This document shows, piece by piece, positions 1 to 9,100 of a stretch of 50,382 nucleotides of DNA. The DNA is from Candidatus Poseidoniales archaeon. Its GTDB lineage: Archaea > Thermoplasmatota > Poseidoniia > Poseidoniales > Poseidoniaceae. The notes beneath the pieces were generated by a model, which worked only from the letters and a program-made list of their open reading frames with translations, made no database searches and was not told where the DNA came from. Within the stretch, counting starts at the first letter, position 1. Each line of letters begins with the position of its first letter. The stretch spans positions 1-50,382 of the forward strand of contig DUDM01000057.1 of the NCBI GenBank assembly GCA_012959275.1, in the 5' to 3' direction. Both the position numbers and the translations under genes were made by a program.

Positions 1-1
1 G

Positions 2-61
2 CGTTTGGAAAAATTCGGTCTTGCCAACCGCAATCCTGTAGCATCTTCACAAGAAGAGTGA
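2..61 (+). CDS. C-terminal end of an upstream gene (partial)
   Basis: An open frame runs in from the left edge and stops at TGA 59-61. It encodes the 19 residues RLEKFGLANRNPVASSQEE. The tail is hydrophilic and looks like a normal protein C-terminus, and a strong hairpin follows directly, as expected for the end of a transcription unit. Too little is visible to name a family. The other plus frames in this stretch are less protein-like. Confidence 0.4.
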   Translation, partial: RLEKFGLANRNPVASSQEE

Positions 62-68
62 ATATTTC

Positions 69-89
69 TCGCTCACCATAGGTGAGCGA
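69..89 (+). terminator. Perfect 9-bp hairpin followed by T-runs
   Basis: The left arm TCGCTCACC (69-77) and right arm GGTGAGCGA (81-89) pair perfectly around a 3-base loop ATA. T-runs follow at about 94-97 and 110-115. It sits 7 bases after the upstream stop and 52 bases before the next start. Archaeal termination relies mostly on T-runs, so the stem could instead be a processing or regulatory element. Confidence 0.45.
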
Positions 90-140
90 TAGCCTTTTGC
101 AGCCGTATGTTTTTTCACCCTCCCGCAGTCTGTCGAAGTT

Positions 141-3100
141 ATGAGCCGCGTCTCCGTGACCATGAACAAGCCCAAAAACGACCGAAAGACCCTGATGGCA
201 AGAGGCATCGTAGCGATGTTACTTCTATCGACATTGGTGCAGATATTGAGTCAAACACTCATCGATAATCCCGATGATATCAACGAATCAATGGAGCCCG
301 GTGGGCAAACACAATCGATGTATGCACAATCCTATGATGTTGGCAATCAGACTCGTGGTGGCTACCATCTTGTGTCTGGGGATTGGTGGGAACCACCGCG
401 TCCAATCGAAGTCACGACCTCGGATTGGGATGGAGATGGGACGTCAAACTCTCTGGACGACCGCCCACTCGATCCCTCCGTACCTATCGATACCATCAGC
501 AGTTGTACTAGAACAATCGGTAACTGCACATCGAATAACCAAGGATTTGCTGCTCGATTTGATGCCGCCACATGGGAGAGCCAAGAATCTCTCAATGCAC
601 AAGCTGTAGCCGTCGGTGATATCGATGGAGATGGCGACCTCGACCTCGCTATTGGCTTCAAGACGGCTCAAGACAAAGTCTATTTGAATGAGGACGGGGT
701 TCTATCCAGCACTCCCTATTGGGCATCACCCTCTACAAGCACGCAAGATCTAGCTTGGGGAGACATCGATGGAGACGGGGATGTTGATCTAGCCGTAGCG
801 ACAAAAACTTACAACTATATCTACCTAAACAATGGAGATAACCTCTCTTCAACAGCCGATTGGACAAGTTCTGATTCAAAGAAATCGAAGGCGATTTCTC
901 TAGGTGATATTGATGGAGATGGAGATTTGGATTTAGTAGTAGGAAACGGTGATTCTCACAGTGCTTCTACATCATGGGCCGTCAATCAAGTATTTTTCAA
1001 CAACGCTGGAACTATATCGACAACTGCAGGATGGAGTAGTTCTGACGAAAAGAGGACATTCGACATCGAACTAGGCGATATAGATGGTGATGGGACCCTT
1101 GACATGGTTGTCGCCAATTATAATGATAATCCTCAGATATTCTACAATACTGGTTCCGGCTTAAGTTCCACTGCATCTAGTAGTTGGTCTCCATCTGAGA
1201 CCGGCCATAAAGCCGTTGCTTTGGGTGATGGCGATGGAGATGGACGCCTAGATGTTGCTTTAAGCAAATCAAGCACCTCACAAATCTACTACAATTCCGC
1301 AAGTGGTCTATCAGAGAATGTCGGTTGGAGTAGTGATTCATCAACGAAACCGACTTCACTCGCATGGGGTGATGTCGATGCAGATGGTGATCTTGACCTC
1401 ATCGAAGGAAACGGTTGTTGTTCCATGCAAGAGGAAACCTCTCTGTATATCAATCGAGGCGGAGGCCTCGAAGAAACATCATCATGGACCCCAGATAATG
1501 ACGCGGTGGTAAATGACATCATTTGGGCTGATTTCAATGGAGATGGACTATTGGATCTCGTCAGAGCAAACGACAATGAACCTGTAGAAGTATACATGAA
1601 TAGAGGAAGTACTCTTGAAACGGAACCAGGTTGGGAAAGCAGCAGTGCATCTGTTTACCATACAGATTGGGGCGACGTGGATGACGATGGAGATCTCGAT
1701 CTTGCATTCGGCAATACATTCTATCTCCAAAAAGACGGCGTAATTTCATCCTCAGCTGATTGGACTGGAAGCAGTGGTGGTGGGAACGATATTGAATGGG
1801 TGGATGTAGATGATGATGGAGACCTCGATCTCGCTATGGGGAGAAATGGAGCAAATCTAATCTACTTCAATACTGGAGGGAACCTCTCAACAACCGCTGG
1901 ATGGACCAGTTCAGACAGCAAGAATACCGTATCAATTGAATTCGGTGACATCGATAATGATGGTGATCTTGACCTAGCAGTAGGAAACTACGGTGATGTG
2001 AATCAAGTATTCTTCAACAGTGGTTCAGGACTCTCCACTACGGCAGGATGGTCAAGTTCAGACAGCCAAGATACCAGAGATATCAGTTTAGGGGATTTAA
2101 ATGGAGATGGAGACCTTGATTTGGTTTCTGGCAATTATAATCAGTATACTCAAGCATTTTACGGGACCGGAACCACACTATCAACTACGGCAAGTTGGTC
2201 CACTACAACGACGACTAATGATAACACAGCCACCGTTCACATTGCAGACTTCAATAACGATGGAGACCTTGACCTCTTTGAAGGGAACTGGCTAGGTAAA
2301 GACAAAATTTATCTTAATTCTGGAAATGGCTTACCGACTACTTCATCCTTGTATGTCGGAACCGCTTCTGATCGCACCTATGGTTCCGGTATTGGAGATG
2401 TAGATAGTGATGGAGACATCGATATCTCGATTGCAATAGATATGAATCCAGATTTACTCTACATAAACGACGGTAGTGGCGACTTTAGTCTTGCCTGGGA
2501 AAGTGGTAAGACCACTGACAGCGAAGACCACACTTTCGCAGATGTGAACGGAGATTCATTACTTGACCTTACTATAGCCAACAAAAATGATCCTGTCCAG
2601 ATCTATTATGGTACATCAGATACAGATAGAGATTGGTACTCTGACTCCAATGATGATCTGGATAATGATCCTACTCAATACACCGATGTTGATGGCGATG
2701 GCCATGGGGATACTTCCAGTGGATGGAGTCCGGACGATTGTACAGGTTACTGGGGAGATTCCTGGAGAGACAGGATTGGCTGCCCTGATGAGGACGGCGA
2801 CGGTCAATCCAATCTCAATGATGACTTCTGGAGAAAGGATACCCAATGGGTGGATACTGACGGAGATGGACGTGGAGACAATTGGGGCAACAGCAGTTGG
2901 GATGCTGGCCGCTCGGGTGCATGGCCTGGCCAATACATAGCCAATGCGTATCTGCAAGACCCATATCCCTTGGATTACGACAATGATGGGTTCGAAGAGT
3001 CCACACTGTCAGGAGCCGTTGCACCATTCGATAACTGTCCCTTTGTCTATGGTCTCTCCACAGAAGACGTGAACGGCTGTCCTGATAGCGACGGAGATGG

Positions 3101-6056
3101 GTATTCAGACTTGAGTGACAGCCACTCAGGTGACCAGACCCAATGGTCGGATACTGATAATGATGGATATGGTGATAATTGGGGTGACGGAGCCTGGAAT
3201 CTATCACGGGCAGGCGGCGTTGGACAATGGGTGCAAAGTGCTTCCAGTCCCGATAACTGTCCTACGATATGGGGTAGTTCAACAGTGGATTTCTTTGGTT
3301 GCACCGATAATGATGGAGATGGATATAGCAGTTTAACCGATGTCGATGATAGCGACGGAAATGATTGGAATGACGCAGACAATGATGGCTTTGGAGACAA
3401 TGCTGATCAATGTCCATTCTCTTGGGGTAACATCACCTTACTTTTAGATAAAGGATGTCCAGATACTGACGGAGATGGTCACGCTGACCGTTCCGATGAC
3501 TTGCCGAATGATGCAACACAATGGGAAGATAGCGATGATGATGGCTTTGGTGATAGTATTACTGGAAACACCCCTGATGCTTGCAAGTTTGAAAGAGGAA
3601 CCTCGACACGAGGCGTGAGTAATGGTGCCAATACGACGAAATATGGCTGCGCTGATTCTGATTCTGATAGTTATGCAAATACAGACGACCTGTGTCCCTT
3701 CAGTTACGGCAATTCCTGGGTGGACCGTTTCGCTTGTCCGGATTCCGACCAAGATGGAATCTCTGACAATGTAGACCCATATCCTAACAATGCAACCTCT
3801 GACATAGAGGATTGGGATGACGATGGATACCTTGACCACAGTAGCGGTTCAAACACCGATGCCTTCCCTGCAGATAATACCCAGAATACTGATACTGATG
3901 GCGACGGGCATGGAGACAACGCCAATGGTAATTCAGGAGATCAATTCCTCAACGTGTTCACTCAATGGCAGGACTCAGATGGTGATGGCTATGGAGACAA
4001 TCAAGCCCCTGGGGCGTTTGAACCAGATAGATGTCCAACCACAAGTGGAACCTCAACAACGGACCGATTCGGATGCACAGATTCAGATGGAGATGGATAT
4101 TCTGATTCCACACCTGGTTACTTTGCCCACCCACAAGGTCAAGCAGACAGTCATCCAAACAATGTAAGTCAATATCGAGACAACGATGGTGATGGATATG
4201 GTGATAATCCCACAGGAGAATATCCTGATTCATGTGATAACAATCCTGGAACCTCCACACGTAGAGTAATATCGCCAAGTGGAGCAAATCAAACATGGTA
4301 TGGCTGCCCAGATGCGGATGGAGACTCATACGAGGACCAATCTGACCCGTGCAAGAATCAATACGGCAACTCTTGGGTCGATAGAATGGGTTGTCCAGAC
4401 AGCGACCAAGATGGTATCTCAGATGGCAACGACCCATATCCAGAAGATGCCACATCCTCTATTCATGACTACGATGGCGACGGTGTAGCGAACGATGCGG
4501 ATGATTTCCCTGCTGATCGGACCCAATCACAGGATTCCGATGGTGATGGCTATGGAGATGACCCGAACGGGGACTCACCTGACGCGTTCCCTGATGATAT
4601 CAGCCAATGGCAAGACTCCGATAACGACGGTTATGGGGACAATATGGACGGAGAGGAACCGGATGAATGCATCTACGAAGCGGGTAATTCAACCGACCCT
4701 GTTTTTGGTTGCATTGACACAGATGGCGACGGTGCTGCAGACGACTACGATGATTTCCCACGAGACCCTACGCAGCAACTTGACAGTGATGGCGACGGTT
4801 ACGGTGATGATGGCGATGCCAACCAGAAAGATGATTGTCCATATGAAATGGGAGATTCAACACTAGGCAAGGTTGGCTGTCCTGATTCAGATGGGGACGG
4901 CTGGTCCGACGATGATGATGAATGCCCTGATCAGTACGGAAATTCTGGAGAACCATTCACTGGTTGCCTCGATCGAGACGGTGATAATGTAGCCGATATT
5001 GTTGATATTTTTCCTGATGATTCAAACGAATCCACCGATTACGATGCAGATGGATTTGGAGATAATAACGATACCTGTTTTTCGATAGATGCGAATGCTA
5101 CTGTAGATTGCACTGATGATAGAGATAACGACGGCTTTAACGATTCAAGCGATGTATTCCCTGATGATGCATCTGAGTGGTCTGACCAAGATGGCGACGG
5201 ATATGGCGATAATAGCGATGTTTGGCCGAGTCAACCCGAGATTTGGTCCGATGGAGATGGAGATGGATGGGCCGACCAGTATGGCCATATTCTAACCGAT
5301 GATTGTCCAAGTATTCCTGGTCGCAGTTCAAAATTCATGATGGGGTGTTCAGATATCGATGATGATGGAATGCCAGATTTACTCGACCCAGATATCGATG
5401 GTGATGGAATCACCAATGACAATGAGATGGATGCGTCAACTTCAGATATGGAATATGACCCGTTTGATGCTAATTCAACACCTCCAGATATGGATGGAGA
5501 TAGCATCCCCGATGTGATGGACAAGGATACCGATGGAGATGGCTTCCCTGATGACATGGAGAAGGAAAGAGGCAGCGACCATGAGGATACAAATAAAACT
5601 CCTTTCAACATTTATGGAGACCAAGATACTGGACTCTTTTACGTACCAGGTGAGGGATTCAAGTCTCAATATGACCCCAATGGTATGGAAATTTCTGTAT
5701 CAGTGGTGTTGGATATGGTTACCAGTGAATTCCTAATTCCAATGCTAATTCTACCATTAACCATGTTTGCATTGCTTGCAAAGGGGCGACGCTACAAGAA
5801 GATGAAGAAGCGACTTGAAGCATGTAAGGATGCTGATATTTTATCAGAGTTTGAGAAAGATATTGATACTTTGATTATGAAAAAGAAGGTGAGGGTTGAC
5901 CATGGCATGCTGCTCAGAAATCTATTCGAACGAATCCGAGACAAGATGAGTGAAGCCAAGGACAAACCCAGCATCCCCCAGCGAAGTGGTGACAGTGGAG
6001 GACCAAGTCAAGGGCGTGGAAGGCCAACGCCTGCTCCAAAAGAGCGGAGTTGGTGA
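141..6056 (+). CDS. Giant surface protein: 14 FG-GAP blades, TSP3 calcium stalk, C-terminal membrane anchor
   Basis: A 1971-residue exported protein. A basic N-terminus and hydrophobic segment (about residues 20-38) form a signal peptide; ATG 162 is an alternative start. Residues about 150-822 hold 14 FG-GAP/VCBS repeats with calcium motifs of the type GDIDGDGDLDL, suggesting beta-propellers. Residues about 826-1820 are thrombospondin type 3-like DxDxDG repeats containing 14 Cys-paired loops, expected to form a calcium-stabilised rod. A membrane helix at about 1861-1883 (SEFLIPMLILPLTMFALLAK) is followed by a basic cytoplasmic tail of about 88 residues with a helical core and a Gly/Pro-rich end. 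The next gene is a full-length paralogue. A role in adhesion or ligand sensing at the cell surface is inferred; no catalytic motif is seen. Confidence 0.9.
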   Translation: MSRVSVTMNKPKNDRKTLMARGIVAMLLLSTLVQILSQTLIDNPDDINESMEPGGQTQSMYAQSYDVGNQTRGGYHLVSGDWWEPPRPIEVTTSDWDGDGTSNSLDDRPLDPSVPIDTISSCTRTIGNCTSNNQGFAARFDAATWESQESLNAQAVAVGDIDGDGDLDLAIGFKTAQDKVYLNEDGVLSSTPYWASPSTSTQDLAWGDIDGDGDVDLAVATKTYNYIYLNNGDNLSSTADWTSSDSKKSKAISLGDIDGDGDLDLVVGNGDSHSASTSWAVNQVFFNNAGTISTTAGWSSSDEKRTFDIELGDIDGDGTLDMVVANYNDNPQIFYNTGSGLSSTASSSWSPSETGHKAVALGDGDGDGRLDVALSKSSTSQIYYNSASGLSENVGWSSDSSTKPTSLAWGDVDADGDLDLIEGNGCCSMQEETSLYINRGGGLEETSSWTPDNDAVVNDIIWADFNGDGLLDLVRANDNEPVEVYMNRGSTLETEPGWESSSASVYHTDWGDVDDDGDLDLAFGNTFYLQKDGVISSSADWTGSSGGGNDIEWVDVDDDGDLDLAMGRNGANLIYFNTGGNLSTTAGWTSSDSKNTVSIEFGDIDNDGDLDLAVGNYGDVNQVFFNSGSGLSTTAGWSSSDSQDTRDISLGDLNGDGDLDLVSGNYNQYTQAFYGTGTTLSTTASWSTTTTTNDNTATVHIADFNNDGDLDLFEGNWLGKDKIYLNSGNGLPTTSSLYVGTASDRTYGSGIGDVDSDGDIDISIAIDMNPDLLYINDGSGDFSLAWESGKTTDSEDHTFADVNGDSLLDLTIANKNDPVQIYYGTSDTDRDWYSDSNDDLDNDPTQYTDVDGDGHGDTSSGWSPDDCTGYWGDSWRDRIGCPDEDGDGQSNLNDDFWRKDTQWVDTDGDGRGDNWGNSSWDAGRSGAWPGQYIANAYLQDPYPLDYDNDGFEESTLSGAVAPFDNCPFVYGLSTEDVNGCPDSDGDGYSDLSDSHSGDQTQWSDTDNDGYGDNWGDGAWNLSRAGGVGQWVQSASSPDNCPTIWGSSTVDFFGCTDNDGDGYSSLTDVDDSDGNDWNDADNDGFGDNADQCPFSWGNITLLLDKGCPDTDGDGHADRSDDLPNDATQWEDSDDDGFGDSITGNTPDACKFERGTSTRGVSNGANTTKYGCADSDSDSYANTDDLCPFSYGNSWVDRFACPDSDQDGISDNVDPYPNNATSDIEDWDDDGYLDHSSGSNTDAFPADNTQNTDTDGDGHGDNANGNSGDQFLNVFTQWQDSDGDGYGDNQAPGAFEPDRCPTTSGTSTTDRFGCTDSDGDGYSDSTPGYFAHPQGQADSHPNNVSQYRDNDGDGYGDNPTGEYPDSCDNNPGTSTRRVISPSGANQTWYGCPDADGDSYEDQSDPCKNQYGNSWVDRMGCPDSDQDGISDGNDPYPEDATSSIHDYDGDGVANDADDFPADRTQSQDSDGDGYGDDPNGDSPDAFPDDISQWQDSDNDGYGDNMDGEEPDECIYEAGNSTDPVFGCIDTDGDGAADDYDDFPRDPTQQLDSDGDGYGDDGDANQKDDCPYEMGDSTLGKVGCPDSDGDGWSDDDDECPDQYGNSGEPFTGCLDRDGDNVADIVDIFPDDSNESTDYDADGFGDNNDTCFSIDANATVDCTDDRDNDGFNDSSDVFPDDASEWSDQDGDGYGDNSDVWPSQPEIWSDGDGDGWADQYGHILTDDCPSIPGRSSKFMMGCSDIDDDGMPDLLDPDIDGDGITNDNEMDASTSDMEYDPFDANSTPPDMDGDSIPDVMDKDTDGDGFPDDMEKERGSDHEDTNKTPFNIYGDQDTGLFYVPGEGFKSQYDPNGMEISVSVVLDMVTSEFLIPMLILPLTMFALLAKGRRYKKMKKRLEACKDADILSEFEKDIDTLIMKKKVRVDHGMLLRNLFERIRDKMSEAKDKPSIPQRSGDSGGPSQGRGRPTPAPKERSW
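600..2610 (+). repeat. Fourteen FG-GAP/VCBS repeats (coding)
   Basis: About 14 units of roughly 45-50 codons each carry a D-x-[DN]-x-D-G-x-x-D-[LIV] calcium loop, beginning with VGDIDGDGDLDLAIG and ending with FADVNGDSLLDLTIA. Between loops most units also carry a Y-[LIF]-N-x-G strand and a Trp-containing S/T-rich linker. Fourteen fits two seven-bladed propellers; the fold itself is inferred. Confidence 0.8.
2620..5600 (+). repeat. Thrombospondin type 3-like calcium stalk repeats (coding)
   Basis: Runs of DxDGDGxxD are interrupted by 14 loops, most of them with the pattern D-x-C-P-x(3-6)-G-x-S-x(4-20)-G-C-x-D. Each has two cysteines that can pair. The DNA is strongly repetitive (GATGGAGATGG-like), which makes many spurious frames on both strands. 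The paralogue at 6138-10625 has only five such Cys-paired loops. Confidence 0.8.
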
Positions 6057-6137
6057 ATAACCTAATCGCCGATTGGGTCTCAATTAGCGGTATTGCCGGC
6101 GCACCCCTCATGTAGGAGTCCGCGACTTGGCGAGGTG

Positions 6138-9100
6138 ATGACGAGCCTTGCCCATGACCCTAACGCCCGGAATAAACTCCCCATCGCCGCATTGATTCTC
6201 ACTCTGATAATTGTGTTGGGCCCTTTTTTATCGATAGCAAATGAATCCGATGAGAGCATTGATTCATTACTCACGGAGACTGTTGATGAACAATCGAAAT
6301 ATTTCAGTCAAAGCAGTAATCAGTCCAAAGACAACTTTGAAGTCGGGGGATATCACAAAGTAACCAATGCCTGGTGGGAGCCAACAAACCCGTTCATCCC
6401 CACTGCAGATGATCCAGATGCTGATGGAATAAACAGTCCAATTGATTCTCATCCATGGAACCCTCATCAACCTGTACTGAATCCACAGGATTGTAGTATA
6501 AGTTGTGAAGCAGAACCAGTGTTCTCCATATCTGATAACGGGGAAATATTGCCATTTTCAGAGTCCTTCATTACCTATTCCAATATTATGGATGGAGCAC
6601 TCGGCGACTTGGATAACGATGGCGATCTTGACCTAGCGCTGACTGCAGGGAATTATGTTGAATTCTCTGAAAATGTGATGGGAGAATTCCAAAATCCGGC
6701 TGATGAATCAAGATTTATTTCCACCATGAGCACAGATTTCAATATTGGTACACCCAAAAAAGTCCACGCTGTAGACTTGGACAACGATGGGGACCTTGAT
6801 TTTATTATTGGAGGGACGGGTGGAGTAGGAATCATCGAAATGGACGGCTTTAATGTAATCAGCAGAGTGGAACTGGTCAACTCAACGAACAATAATGATG
6901 CAGGAGATTGGTTTGGGCTTTCAATTGGTGATGTGAACAACGATGGATTACCGGATATCGTAGTTTCTTCAAAATACTTCTCAATTACGGTCAGAGAGCG
7001 CATCAACGTTTTCACGAATCAGTATCAAGATTCTGGAATAGCTTTTAGCAAGACTTGGAGCAGGGATGTAGGGCTGGCAACGGCTGTTGAATTAGCCGAT
7101 ATCAATGGCGATGGATACGATGACTTGATTTATTCTGGAATACAAGAGGACGCAACTGGAATGGCACTGAACTACCCAGATATCCATATCCACCAATCTG
7201 ATTCCAATGGGCCAAGTACCGAACCTTCCGCTGATTGGAGTTTTGACGGGCATAGTTGGATTGGATATGTATGGGGAATTGAAGCGGGAGACCTGAACAA
7301 TGATGGTAACTTAGATTTGATAATCTCCGCTACATTCACCTCATTCTTCCTGTTCAATGATGGAACAGGGGGGCTGGATGTTTTTCCTGAGACCTATTCC
7401 AGTTCAAACGCATATACTTTTGAACTCTGTGATGAAAACAACCACGTGTGCAATGTGGAGGTTCCAGTTGATGCTGTCGTTGATCTGAATAAAGATGGGT
7501 TGAATGATGTACTTTGGGGCAATGAAATATTACTTAATCAAGGCTCTACCGATTCTGGTACCACTAATAAGTTCTCGACATTGAAAAAATTAGAAGGAGA
7601 CCTATTGTTGGCAGGAGACCTCACTGGCAATAAAGTTCATGATTTCGTTTCAATAACAATTGGGGGACCGATTGCAATCTTCAATCAAGGAGGATCCATT
7701 CTTGACAATGTAGTAGGTAGTACTCTATTTTCACCTGGCGCTCCTACTCAACCATCCAACTCAGTAGGGACAGTTGCTGACCTGAATGGTGATGGATATC
7801 CGGACATTATCACTGCCTCAGTTAGCAATAGAATAGGACTTCACCTCAATGATGGAACTGGTGCTTTCTCCCCGTCCCCAAATTATGTATTGACAACTAG
7901 TTACAACCCTCGCTCAATTGATGTTGGCGATATCAATCATGATGGATTGAAAGATATCGTGATTGGAAGCGGTCAGGCGCTGGAGATTTTCTGGGCCAAT
8001 TCTACATCATTTTTCAATAATACGAACATGAAAACGATTGAGGCGCCGGGAGGTTCCGACTATCCGTGGTATGATTCAGTACTAATCGACGATTTCGATG
8101 ATGATGGAGAAATGGAGATCTCCTTTGAAGTCTTGGATAATACTGACACCAATACTGGAAATGTCGCTAGAATAATCGAATATTACGAAAACTCTGATGT
8201 TTTCGGAGTGGCTTGGACTTCTGCAACTGTAAATGCTTATGCTTCTAGCTTAACTAAATTTGTTGATTTGGATGGAGATGGAGATAAGGAATTCGTTAGA
8301 TGTTTGGCAACAACGGTCGAGATTTACAATGCTTCTGGAGCATATTTCAGTTCTACTCCATGGATTGTGAACAGCAATGGTAAAGGCTGTATTTTCTATG
8401 ATGCAACTCTTGACGGGACTTTGGATATGCTTTCAATTGATGGAAATGTCATCAGCCTTTACCTAGGTCCGAATTTCCAATATGTCGTAACATCAAAAAC
8501 CGTCTATGCTGCGAATTCTTTCGACCTACATGATATCGATCAAGATGGATTTGTCGAGTTGGTGGTTGGAACCAGTGCAAACAAGAAAATGCGAGTACAT
8601 GATGTCGATACTAGTGGAATTGTAGGGTTGATATGGGAGGCAGGAGACTACAAAGACAACAGGGATTTCCGAATTTCAGATTTCAATGGAGATGGATCTG
8701 CAGATATTCTACAGATGAATTTTGCTTCCCAATGGGATATTATTTACGGAGTTCAGGATACAGATTATGATACAGTTCCTGATAGAGATGACAATTACAT
8801 CCTTGATCCAACTCAAACAACTGACTCCGACAATGATGGTTTTGGAGACAATGCTAACGGACGATTATCCGATAATTGCCCATATTACTGGGGTGACTCG
8901 GTTGAGGACCGTCGCGGATGTCCAGACCAAGATGGAGATGGGTGGTCCGATCTTGGTGATGACTTTTGGAGAGAGCCAACTCAATGGAAGGATACTGATG
9001 GAGATGGTTTTGGAGATAACTATGATGCTACTGATGAACGACTACCCCACTGGCCGGGCATATTCATTGAAGGTGCCATGAATTCTGACCCTTCACCTCT

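Noticed and set aside
2815-4455. Several long antisense and out-of-frame ORFs (up to 165 codons) in the stalk region
   Set aside because: They arise because the GATGGAGATGG-like repeats lack stops in other frames; translations are low-complexity strings of His/Leu or Ser/Pro and overlap a convincing gene.
2620-5600. CRISPR-like appearance of regularly repeated DNA
   Set aside because: Repeats are in frame, degenerate and encode TSP3 calcium loops; there are no identical repeats with unique spacers and no cas genes.
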